In this document: in pieces, positions 8,220 to 15,387 of the stretch
Layout: every line of letters starts with the position of its first letter
How positions within the stretch are numbered: the first letter of the stretch is position 1
Assembly (NCBI GenBank): GCA_027063585.1
Contig: JAMORM010000148.1
Coordinates: 1-24,829, forward strand
Source: Sulfurimonas sp.
GTDB lineage: Bacteria; Campylobacterota; Campylobacteria; Campylobacterales; Sulfurimonadaceae
Direction: 5' to 3'
Length of the DNA: 24,829 nucleotides
Notes under the pieces: generated by a model
What the model saw: the letters and a program-made list of their open reading frames with translations, nothing else
Told to the model about the DNA's origin: nothing
Database searches by the model: none
Program-made: the position numbers and the translations under genes

Positions 8220-8483
8220 ATGTCAGAAAAAAGAAAATACAAAAAAAGATATTGTAAATACTGTGAAGCAAAAGTTGACTTCATGGATTACAAAGAAGTA
8301 GCAAGTTTACGTTTTTCATTATCAGAAAGATACAAAATTATGCCACGTCGTTTAACTGGTAACTGTAAACGTCACCAAGATATGATTACAGTAGTAATCA
8401 AACGTGCTCGTGCAGCAGCTTTAGTTCCATACACTGTAAGTCGCAAGCAAGTTGTAACTGCACCGTTTGAAAACCTAAGATAA
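8220..8483 (+). CDS. rpsR: 30S ribosomal protein S18
   Basis: Binds the 30S platform with S6. The 87-aa protein contains [16 protein letters not shown] and [13 protein letters not shown], both diagnostic. It keeps a C-x2-C ... C-x2-H set (Cys12, Cys15, Cys49, His52) and is therefore the zinc-binding form of S18. The start is supported by AAAGGT. It is last in the rpsF operon, followed within 10 bases by a strong terminator. Confidence 0.97.
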   Translation: MSEKRKYKKRYCKYCEAKVDFMDYKEVASLRFSLSERYKIMPRRLTGNCKRHQDMITVVIKRARAAALVPYTVSRKQVVTAPFENLR

Positions 8484-8492
8484 TTTCAATTT

Positions 8493-8515
8493 AGCCCCTT
8501 TCTTGAGGGGCTTTT
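8493..8515 (+). terminator. Intrinsic terminator after rpsR
   Basis: A 7-bp stem AGCCCCT/AGGGGCT with a six-base loop is followed by a T-run. It ends the ribosomal operon just before the convergent SulP gene. Confidence 0.9.
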
Positions 8516-8524
8516 TAAATAAGA

Positions 8525-10177
8525 TTACTCTTCTTTCTTTTCCTTTTTATAAAATTCCAATGCTTTTAAAGCATCACTGCAACTTTCAAATATATAATCT
8601 TCTGGCACTAAATTCGGAATTAATCTAATATTTTTGAGCATATCCAAAGGCTGTTCTTTAATTCCTGTAAAAAATACGGTAATTCCCTTCTTTTGAAGTT
8701 CCAACACGGCTTCTTCTATTGCGTACATACCGGTTTGATCTATTGACGGAACATTATCCATCATAAAAATAACAATACGCACATCAGGCAACTCTTGCAT
8801 CATCTTTTTAAAATGTGCCGTGAATCCAAAAAATATCGGTCCGTCAAAATGTTGTATATAAACCTGTCCTTTTAAATCTTCGGGAATAACTTGTTCATCT
8901 TCTTTTGAGTGCATTTTATAATAATCATCCAACATAGAGCTAAATGCATTTGCTTCAGCAATATCTCCCATGTGTTTCATAAATAACAAAGAGGCCAAAA
9001 CCAAACCAACAGCTACAGCCTGTAAGAGATCAACAAATACCGTCAAAACTAAAACAATAATCATCACTATAGCATCGGAACGTGGCACTCTTACAATATG
9101 CTTTAACCCTTTATAGTCAATAATTCCTATACCGACCGTTATTAATATACCGGCAAGAACAGGAATCGGAATAAGTTTTGCATATGCTCCCGCACCAAAT
9201 AAAATGATTAACAAAACAATTGAATGTATCATCCCTGAGAGTCTTGTCTTTCCTCCTGCTTTGATATTTACAACTGTTCTCATAGTTGCACCGGCTCCGG
9301 GGAGTCCACCTATAATTCCGGCAGCCACATTTCCTATTCCTTGTCCTATTAATTCTTTATTTGGATTATGCTGGGTTTTTGTCATATTATCAGCAACTAC
9401 GGATGTTAAAAGTGAATCAATTGCTCCCAATGCAGCAAGTGTAAGTGCGGGAATTACTAAATTCATAGGATGATGCCAATCCATACCAAGAAGTGTGTCT
9501 ATATGAACATCCGGTATTCCTTTTGGTATATCACCAATAATTGCAACATCCATTTTCATTAGATATGCAACTATTGAAAGAACTATCAAAGCAACAAGAG
9601 CAGAAGGAACAATCTTTGTTATTTTTGGAAATAGATAAATAATAGCAATTGTTGATATGGCCAATAAAACTGCTTCCAAATTCACTCCATCGATAATATC
9701 TGATATATTCGTAAATATATCAATAATTGTAGATGGTGATTTCATACCAAAAAATGGAAAAATTTGCATAAATATAATTATAAAACCTATTCCACTCATA
9801 AAACCTGAAACTACAGGATAAGGAATATAGCGTATATACTGACCTATTTTTGCAATACCCATAATTATCAAAAATATACCTGCTAGTACAAATGTAGCAA
9901 CTATTGTCGGTATGGCATTTTCAACCGAACCGTATATCGCAATTTCACCTGCAATAATAGCAGAAGAAACAACAGTCATGGGTCCTGTCGGTCCAGATAT
10001 TTGTGTTGACGTACCTCCAAATAAAGCTGCAAAAAAGCCTAAAGCTATAGCACCGTATAATCCTGCTATAGCCCCCATTCCTGATTGTACACCAAAGGCC
10101 AGAGCCAAAGGAAGAGCAACAACGGCAGCCGTCATACCACCGAAAATATCACCTGATAAATTTTTTGTACTTAACAT
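8525..10177 (-). CDS. SulP-family anion transporter, probable bicarbonate importer
   Basis: A 550-aa SulP transporter. The membrane part (about 1-405) contains ALPLALAFGVQSG near 21-33, the SGPTGPM substrate-site motif at 61-67, and GGLPGAGATMRTVVNIKAGG. A STAS domain fills about 435-545, with IDQTG at about 479-483 in the usual regulatory loop. SulP proteins carry sulfate, bicarbonate or other anions, and sequence alone does not decide. Here the ATG directly follows the stop of a beta-carbonic anhydrase, with the strong site AGGAGGAC in front. Such pairs are associated with dissolved inorganic carbon uptake, so bicarbonate is the favoured substrate. This is an inference from context. Confidence 0.88.
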   Translation of the reverse strand: MLSTKNLSGDIFGGMTAAVVALPLALAFGVQSGMGAIAGLYGAIALGFFAALFGGTSTQISGPTGPMTVVSSAIIAGEIAIYGSVENAIPTIVATFVLAGIFLIIMGIAKIGQYIRYIPYPVVSGFMSGIGFIIIFMQIFPFFGMKSPSTIIDIFTNISDIIDGVNLEAVLLAISTIAIIYLFPKITKIVPSALVALIVLSIVAYLMKMDVAIIGDIPKGIPDVHIDTLLGMDWHHPMNLVIPALTLAALGAIDSLLTSVVADNMTKTQHNPNKELIGQGIGNVAAGIIGGLPGAGATMRTVVNIKAGGKTRLSGMIHSIVLLIILFGAGAYAKLIPIPVLAGILITVGIGIIDYKGLKHIVRVPRSDAIVMIIVLVLTVFVDLLQAVAVGLVLASLLFMKHMGDIAEANAFSSMLDDYYKMHSKEDEQVIPEDLKGQVYIQHFDGPIFFGFTAHFKKMMQELPDVRIVIFMMDNVPSIDQTGMYAIEEAVLELQKKGITVFFTGIKEQPLDMLKNIRLIPNLVPEDYIFESCSDALKALEFYKKEKKEE

Positions 10178-10828
10178 TTAGTCCTCCTTTTTTTCACTTA
10201 GCTTTTTGTATGTACATTCATCCGGATCATAATATTCAATTTCACCATTATGCATATTATACAGCCAACCATGTATATGAATAGAGCCGTTGTCTACTTT
10301 TTCTTTAACATATGGATAAGTTAAAAGATTTTCAATTTGGAAAACGACAGATAATTTTTCTGTTAAACGAAGAAGATCCTCTTGTGCCACTTCTTCTCCT
10401 AAAGCAATTTTCGCCATAGATTTAGCTTTTTCTCCCAAAGAGAGCCATTTCTTTGTATGTATAAATTTATCTTTATCTATGTCTGAGAACAAAGCAGAAA
10501 TAGCTCCACATTGGGTATGCCCACATATAATTATTTCAGACACGTTCAGTGCTGTAACAGCGTATTCTATACCTGAAGCTGTAGCATGATAGTCTTCATC
10601 AGGCTTATACGGTGCAACAAAATTTCCAACATTTCTCAAGACAAAAAGGTCTCCGGGTTCGGTAGAAGTAATAAGATTTGGTATAACACGTGAATCTGCA
10701 CATCCGATAAAAAGTGCTTTTGGATTTTGTCCGTTTTTAGCTAAATCTAGCAACTCAAGCTCATGTTTTTTAAAATAACTCTTTTTAAACACATCATTAC
10801 CCTTTAGTAATGTACTGTTTTTCAACAT
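10178..10828 (-). CDS. Beta-class carbonic anhydrase
   Basis: Interconverts CO2 and bicarbonate in the cytoplasm. The 216-aa protein has the zinc motif GCADSR (Cys43, Asp45, Arg47) and the GHTQCGA motif (His104, Cys107), with the complete beta-class ligand set C-H-C. RNVGNFVAPY near 65-74 and ASGIEYAV near 84-91 are also typical. No signal peptide is seen. The ATG at 10828 has TAGGAG seven bases upstream. The stop codon is directly followed by the SulP start, so the two enzymes must be co-expressed and may act together in carbon supply. A weak promoter (TTAACA-N18-TATATT) lies in front of it. Alternatively it is read from the upstream small gene. Confidence 0.95.
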   Translation of the reverse strand: MLKNSTLLKGNDVFKKSYFKKHELELLDLAKNGQNPKALFIGCADSRVIPNLITSTEPGDLFVLRNVGNFVAPYKPDEDYHATASGIEYAVTALNVSEIIICGHTQCGAISALFSDIDKDKFIHTKKWLSLGEKAKSMAKIALGEEVAQEDLLRLTEKLSVVFQIENLLTYPYVKEKVDNGSIHIHGWLYNMHNGEIEYYDPDECTYKKLSEKKED

Positions 10829-10880
10829 AGTAATCTCCTAGTAAAAATATAATTTGTTTATATGGTGCATGTTAAGAAAA

Positions 10881-11165
10881 TTAAAAAAAGATAGGAGGCT
10901 TAAATATTGTAGAAATAAATTTAAAGCTATAAAGTTTGCTCATAAATTGTGGAGTTGAAGTTTGTGTGATTACATAAAGTGCTAGCGGAACAGAAAGAAT
11001 AAACAATTTGTCATCAGTCGTATCATTGATTAATCGTTTCTCCATAACAGACTCAGAAATTTTTAAGGAAGGGCTTTCAAGGAATATAACAGACGACACA
11101 TATTCATAGGTCATAATTACCAAAAAAAACAATGATAATAATAAGCTGATAATACGATTATTCAT
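10881..11165 (-). CDS. Small hydrophobic membrane protein, unknown
   Basis: I do not recognise this 94-aa protein. It has an N-terminal membrane helix (about residues 5-28, IISLLLSLFFLVIMTYEYVS), a polar middle, and a second hydrophobic stretch (LFILSVPLALYVI). The start is placed at the ATG at 11165, because upstream in-frame codons overlap the promoter. A near-consensus promoter (TTGACT-N17-TACAAT) ends six bases before this ATG, so the mRNA would be leaderless. It points toward the carbonic anhydrase-SulP genes 52 bases downstream with no terminator visible between. It may be the first gene of that operon. Without it, 10829-11276 would be an empty 448-base gap. Confidence 0.5.
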   Translation of the reverse strand: MNNRIISLLLSLFFLVIMTYEYVSSVIFLESPSLKISESVMEKRLINDTTDDKLFILSVPLALYVITQTSTPQFMSKLYSFKFISTIFKPPIFF

Positions 11166-11171
11166 ATGCTG

Positions 11172-11200
11172 ATTGTATATATTTAATAACAACAAGTCAA
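11172..11200 (-). promoter_or_regulatory. Vegetative promoter of the small membrane gene
   Basis: On the minus strand, TTGACT (11200-11195) and TACAAT (11177-11172) are separated by exactly 17 bases. The -10 is six bases from the ATG at 11165, so transcription should begin at or beside the start codon. It is the best two-box promoter I found in the window. Confidence 0.6.
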
Positions 11201-11276
11201 GTGTGTTTTTTCAATACTAAAATTTTTAATCTAATTAGGAATATTTATTGCTATGTCTTAGGTAAAAAGAACTCAC

Positions 11277-13010
11277 ATGAAATTAATAATACTTCTTTTA
11301 CTCTTACTTCACAGCCTTTTACTGAATGCAAAAACATCTGATTTTTCTCTCATTATTCATAAGCCTTTCAATTCTGGACTTGTTGACATTACCCAAAATT
11401 ATGATGGAACACTAAGTGTTCTTGGCTTTACAAATGACTTTAAACAGCCTTTACATGTAAACAAGACATATACGGACCCTTTTGAATATTTACAAAGCGT
11501 TTCAAGTAAATATGGTGCGAAGATGCAACTCTTTACTATTAATAATAAAGCACAAATTACACAATCAAAAATAATTAATATTAGTAAATTTGCTAAGCCT
11601 GCCTCTTTTGTAAAAACACCGACAAACGGATACTTTATTGGAGGCTATACGATGGATGGCTCACAACTATTGTTGTTACTTAATGCAAATATGAATTTAA
11701 TTCATCATCTCTATTTTGGCACCAAAAACCATGACACAATGAATAAACTTCTCGCTTTAAAAGATGGAGGCGTGTTGAGCGTGGGAACTTCATTTACATC
11801 CAGAACAAATCAGGATAATATTTTTCAAAGTGGTTTAGGCAATGATGATATTTGCATAAGCAGGTTTACAAAAGATGCCCGTCTGTTATGGACTAAAAAA
11901 TACGGCACACAATATGATGATGCCGGCATAGATGCCGCCGAAGCAGATGATGGTTCCATTGTGGTGCTTAGTACAACACATAAAATGGGTAAACAAGCTG
12001 TATATATCTCCAGGCTCACACAAAACGGCGACAAAGTATGGTTAAAAGAGATTCCAAGTAAAAATACAATTGAGCCGGTTTCACTACTAAAATTAAAAGA
12101 TCATAATTTTGTAATCTCTTTAGCCCAAACTGATGCTATGCACAAAAAACAGATACGCCTGGTAAAATTCGATATATATAAAAACATATTGATAGACAGT
12201 CATATTGAGAGTACCTATTCCAGTCAGATTAATGATATAAAAGAGTTTAGCGACGGTAGGCTCATAGGCGTAGGTTTTGTAGAAGATAATTATAATACTG
12301 ACGGCTTGGCAATGATAATAAGCAAGAATTTAAAGCTCCTCAATCAGGAACATTACGGGGATGATAATTATGATGTATTTAACAAGGCGACAATTTTAGC
12401 AAACGCACAAGTCGGTGTAGCCGGCATACATACAGACAACAATTCCAATGAAAACAATATGTGGGTGGTTAAACTCAATAAAGATGCTACAATGGCTCAA
12501 ATAGCCGTTAATGCTCAAGATTTTTATGCGCAGTTATGCGCATTATTTGAAGATGAGATAAATAACAAACAGCTTATAATCAAAAAAGATTTAACTATTG
12601 AGTTTACGAAAAAAAGCCTTTACTTTAAAATAGGAGAATACAAACTCAATACAAAACAAAAAAAGTTTTTTGATAAATTTTCCAAGAAACTGATATCTTT
12701 TTTATATGCACATAAAAGCCAAATAGATACATTAAAAATCAACGGACATACTTCCAGTGAATGGAAAAATGCTGCTTTTTCTGATAGGTTTTTAAAGAAT
12801 GAAGAGTTATCAATGAAACGTTCTTATGAAACATTAAAGTCACTTTTACTAGCACAAGATGAAGCAAAACAAAAATATTTGACTCAAATTTTAACAGGCA
12901 GTGGACTCAATTATAAAAACAGAATTATTATAAACAATAAAGAAGATAGAGAAAAATCAAGAAGAGTAAGTTTAAAAATTATTTTAAAGCAAGAGAAAAC
13001 TAAACCCTAA
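11277..13010 (+). CDS. Exported beta-propeller-like protein with OmpA C-terminal domain
   Basis: A 577-aa secreted protein, function unknown. Residues 1-18 are a classic signal peptide (a Leu-rich core ending in LNAK). Residues about 25-410 contain recurring short units such as GGYTMDGSQLLLLLNAN, DGGVLSVGTSF and DDGSIVVLSTTHKM, which suggest a beta-propeller of the delta-60/WD-like sort. Residues about 450-575 look like an OmpA-type peptidoglycan-binding domain: KINGHTSS, then ELSMKRSYETLKSLL, then KSRRVSLKI. The Asp of the usual GHTD, which binds diaminopimelate, is Ser here, while the Arg of LSxxR is kept. It is probably anchored at the periplasmic face of the envelope. The ribosome site is weak. 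The stop codon lies inside the loop of a terminator hairpin. Confidence 0.75.
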   Translation: MKLIILLLLLLHSLLLNAKTSDFSLIIHKPFNSGLVDITQNYDGTLSVLGFTNDFKQPLHVNKTYTDPFEYLQSVSSKYGAKMQLFTINNKAQITQSKIINISKFAKPASFVKTPTNGYFIGGYTMDGSQLLLLLNANMNLIHHLYFGTKNHDTMNKLLALKDGGVLSVGTSFTSRTNQDNIFQSGLGNDDICISRFTKDARLLWTKKYGTQYDDAGIDAAEADDGSIVVLSTTHKMGKQAVYISRLTQNGDKVWLKEIPSKNTIEPVSLLKLKDHNFVISLAQTDAMHKKQIRLVKFDIYKNILIDSHIESTYSSQINDIKEFSDGRLIGVGFVEDNYNTDGLAMIISKNLKLLNQEHYGDDNYDVFNKATILANAQVGVAGIHTDNNSNENNMWVVKLNKDATMAQIAVNAQDFYAQLCALFEDEINNKQLIIKKDLTIEFTKKSLYFKIGEYKLNTKQKKFFDKFSKKLISFLYAHKSQIDTLKINGHTSSEWKNAAFSDRFLKNEELSMKRSYETLKSLLLAQDEAKQKYLTQILTGSGLNYKNRIIINNKEDREKSRRVSLKIILKQEKTKP

Positions 13011-13023
13011 AAAGGGTTTAGTT
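12998..13023. terminator. Shared hairpin between convergent genes
   Basis: A perfect 10-bp stem AACTAAACCC/GGGTTTAGTT has a six-base loop (TAAAAA). Read on the minus strand it is followed by TTTTC, so it terminates the small periplasmic gene at 13038. On the plus strand there is no T-run, and the stop codon of the OmpA-domain gene falls at the loop's start. Confidence 0.8.
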
Positions 13024-13037
13024 GAAAAAGTTATTAA

Positions 13038-13376
13038 TTAACCACAAGATGGAACTTCACCATCTGATGCATATTTCCAAACAAAATCATAAAGATTAGT
13101 TACATCTTTTGGTTTCATTTTTTTAATTTTCTTCACTCCATGAGGGCAAATTTTCATCCATTCTTCTTGAAGTTTACCAGCATCTTTGAGTGAAGTCCAA
13201 CCTTTACGATCATGCTTCATTGCAAATACTGCACCATTTTTAAGACCATCTTTTTTACAAACTTTTAGTTTTTTAAGATAAAATTTCTGACCCTTTTTTG
13301 CATCAGCCATTGCACTTGTAGTAAAAACTGATCCGGCTACCATAGCAGCCAATAACAATGAAGTCGTTTTTTTCAT
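13038..13376 (-). CDS. Small periplasmic protein, cytochrome-c-like but no heme site
   Basis: A 112-aa exported protein with a signal peptide (MKKTTSLLLAAMVAG, cleavage likely after AMA near residue 24). The mature part, with KKGQKFYLKKLKVC, GAVFAMKHDRKGW, KLQEEWMKICP and the end LYDFVWKYASDGEVPSC, matches a pattern I recall in small Campylobacterota proteins often labelled cytochrome c. No CxxCH heme motif is present: the three cysteines (40, 77, 111) are widely spaced. I would therefore not call it a cytochrome. The ribosome site AAAGGAA and a TATAAT at 13432-13437 support expression. A strong hairpin terminator follows it. Confidence 0.7.
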   Translation of the reverse strand: MKKTTSLLLAAMVAGSVFTTSAMADAKKGQKFYLKKLKVCKKDGLKNGAVFAMKHDRKGWTSLKDAGKLQEEWMKICPHGVKKIKKMKPKDVTNLYDFVWKYASDGEVPSCG

Positions 13377-13431
13377 TTAATTTCCTTTGAAAAAGTGATA
13401 ATACTGTGATATGTTACTACCATCTTTATAA

Positions 13432-13437
13432 ATTATA
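13432..13437 (-). promoter_or_regulatory. -10 box for the small periplasmic protein
   Basis: TATAAT on the minus strand predicts a leader of about 48 nt ending in AAAGGAA. It separates this gene from the upstream serB pair. Confidence 0.45.
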
Positions 13438-13473
13438 GATTAATCTTATGCAAACATAATAAAATTTTATATC

Positions 13474-13773
13474 TTATGATCGAAAATCAAGTCTTGTTTT
13501 ATCTTGAATGAGTTTTTTATACAATTTAAACTTTGCTTTTTGTAATGCTTCATCATTATAATCAAATTCTGCTTTCATAACTTCTGCAGCGATTCCTGCC
13601 GTATCCATTGCAAACAATTTTAACTCTTTTTTCGTTAGTTTTGCCTTTAATGCAGCATAAAGTTCTTTGTCGTCTTCTATCAAATCAACTGCATCAAGTT
13701 TACAAAACTCTGCAAGTTTTTCTCTAAAATTATTTTCATTATGGTACTGTCTCCAAACTGTACTTTCTAGCAT
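13474..13773 (-). CDS. Conserved-looking 99-aa hypothetical after serB
   Basis: I do not recognise a domain in this 99-aa soluble, helix-rich, highly charged protein (MLESTVWRQYHNENNF at the start, ending KTRLDFRS). The start is the ATG at 13773, chosen because AAAGGA sits six bases before it and it overlaps the last seven bases of serB. A longer reading upstream would lie entirely inside serB. The overlap implies translational coupling with serB. Two Cys/His positions are too few for a metal site. Role unknown. No membrane segment or signal peptide is seen. Confidence 0.7.
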   Translation of the reverse strand: MLESTVWRQYHNENNFREKLAEFCKLDAVDLIEDDKELYAALKAKLTKKELKLFAMDTAGIAAEVMKAEFDYNDEALQKAKFKLYKKLIQDKTRLDFRS

Positions 13774-14396
13774 TCTATTTCCTTTAATATTTGTGTTAAA
13801 TCTTTTGTATCCACTATTACATTCGCCTGAGCTTTTAAAATGTCTCTTGCACAAAAAGCTATTCGTGTGCCTGCATGCGCGAACATTGAGAGGTCGTTTG
13901 CCCCGTCACCACAGACCATTGTCTCTTCTTCACTCATACCCAAAATATCCTGAAGACGTACCAGCATATCGCCTTTTGAAAAGTTAAACATCATATCACC
14001 GCCCACAAGTCCCGTAAGTTTACCGTTCTTTACATGTAAGGCATTAGAAAAATCTGCATCATAGCCTAAAACATCTTTTGCGTACGAAGTCGCCGTTCTA
14101 AAGCCACCGCTGAAACATACAACTTTCATGCCTCTGCTTTTAAGCTCCGCTATTGTCTCTACCGCTCCCGGCATATATGGCAGATTATGTGCTATTTTTT
14201 CAACTACTTCAAAATCCAGCCCTTTTAAAAGCCCTACTCTTTGCTGCAGAGACTCAAAAAAATCAAGTCGTCCGCTCATTGCCTCTTCCGTAATACGGGC
14301 AACTTCTTCTCCTATTCCTAATTCATCAGCAAAAAAATCTATCGTTTCACCGTCCATTAATGTAGAATCAAAGTCAAATACTGCAAGTTTTAGCAT
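13767..14396 (-). CDS. serB: Phosphoserine phosphatase SerB
   Basis: Last step of serine synthesis: dephosphorylation of O-phosphoserine. This 209-aa HAD-superfamily enzyme shows motif I DFDST (nucleophile Asp8, acid Asp10), motif II CFSGG (Ser96), motif III Lys141, and motif IV GDGANDLSMF (Asp163, Asp167). It lacks the N-terminal ACT extension of some SerB proteins. The gene is divergent from the MetF-like gene, with only 66 bases between. A TATAAT on this strand at 14433-14428 would drive it. Serine is also the one-carbon donor for the folate pathway of the divergent neighbour. Confidence 0.94.
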   Translation of the reverse strand: MLKLAVFDFDSTLMDGETIDFFADELGIGEEVARITEEAMSGRLDFFESLQQRVGLLKGLDFEVVEKIAHNLPYMPGAVETIAELKSRGMKVVCFSGGFRTATSYAKDVLGYDADFSNALHVKNGKLTGLVGGDMMFNFSKGDMLVRLQDILGMSEEETMVCGDGANDLSMFAHAGTRIAFCARDILKAQANVIVDTKDLTQILKEIEC

Positions 14397-14415
14397 AAAT
14401 TTTCTCTCTTTTGTA

Positions 14416-14433
14416 TATAATGTCGCAATTATA
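14416..14433. promoter_or_regulatory. Overlapping face-to-face promoters, serB and MetF-like
   Basis: TATAAT on the plus strand (14416-14421) and TATAAT on the minus strand (14433-14428) are six bases apart and point toward each other. Each predicted start site lies at the other's -10, so RNA polymerase could occupy only one at a time. Confidence 0.5.
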
Positions 14434-14462
14434 GCTAAAGACTACTTATTATAGGATTTTAT

Positions 14463-15374
14463 TTGTTTGACACACTCATAGAGAAATTAAAAAACGATAC
14501 ATATATTACTTTAGAAACAACACCGGGACACTCGGCAACCTTTACACCTACTATAGATAAAATAGAGGCGCTGGGACTTGCAGAATTGGTTGACGGGTTT
14601 TCTACAACAGACAATCCTTTGGCTAAACTAAAGTACAATGCCCTTTTTGCTGCCAAACTGCTTCAAGACAGATTTAACAAGCCTGTTATAGCAACAATGA
14701 GTATGAGAGACAGAAATAAAATCGCCCTGCAGTCTGATCTTTTGGGTGCAAATGAGTTTAACATCCGGGCTATTTTGGCACTTACAGGAGACCCTGCGAC
14801 AATCTCAGACCAGCCAAATACGAAAGGTGTTTTTGAAGCTGACAGTTCTTTGCTGCTAGACATTATTGCCGCTTTAAACTCCGGTATGGACTATGCTGCC
14901 AAGCCTTTTAGTGTTTCGCCAAAACATATACATCCTTTCGCCGTCGTAAATTCTTATGCAAAAAATCCAAAAACATTACAAAAAAAGATGCAAAAGAAAA
15001 TAAAACACGGGGCAATCGGTATTATCACTCAGCCCGTATATGATTTGGAAAATGCAAAACAGCTTTTAGAACTCAAAGACAATGCAAATAAAGAGTGCTG
15101 CCGTGAAAATAAAAATGCAGAATTAATTTTAGGCGTTTTTCCTATTACAAAACTGCGTACAGCACAATTTTTAGCATCACATGTTCCCGGTATCAACGTT
15201 CCGCCATGCTGGATAGACAAACTACGCCAAGCAAATATAAAAGGTGTAGAGGAAGAGTATAAAGTCGGATTTGAACTGAGTAAAAAACTTTTTGAAGATT
15301 TAAAACTACTGCATCCAAAAATCCATTTGATGACAGCTAACCAGTTTCAAATAGCCAAAGATATATTAGTATAA
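14463..15374 (+). CDS. Methylenetetrahydrofolate reductase-family protein (MetF-like)
   Basis: A 303-aa TIM-barrel protein of the FAD-dependent methylenetetrahydrofolate reductase family, reducing 5,10-methylene- to 5-methyl-tetrahydrofolate for methionine synthesis. Visible family marks are the N-terminal Glu18 (in TLETTPGHS), STTDNP at 48-52, MRDRN at 81-85, and ALTGDP at 106-111. The E and D that match the catalytic pair of E. coli MetF are therefore kept. However, ETTPGHS replaces the usual E-F-x-PP, so it is a divergent branch and a separate canonical MetF may exist elsewhere. The start is TTG, fixed by TAGGA six bases upstream. It is followed 13 bases later by serS. Confidence 0.75.
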   Translation: MFDTLIEKLKNDTYITLETTPGHSATFTPTIDKIEALGLAELVDGFSTTDNPLAKLKYNALFAAKLLQDRFNKPVIATMSMRDRNKIALQSDLLGANEFNIRAILALTGDPATISDQPNTKGVFEADSSLLLDIIAALNSGMDYAAKPFSVSPKHIHPFAVVNSYAKNPKTLQKKMQKKIKHGAIGIITQPVYDLENAKQLLELKDNANKECCRENKNAELILGVFPITKLRTAQFLASHVPGINVPPCWIDKLRQANIKGVEEEYKVGFELSKKLFEDLKLLHPKIHLMTANQFQIAKDILV

Positions 15375-15387
15375 AGTAAGGAAGAAA

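Noticed and set aside
8525..10177. Calling the SulP protein a sulfate permease
   Set aside because: The family is broad, and the direct coupling to carbonic anhydrase makes bicarbonate more likely. Neither is proven.
13774..13854. 27-residue N-terminal extension of the 99-aa hypothetical
   Set aside because: It lies wholly inside serB, while AAAGGA stands directly before the internal ATG at 13773.
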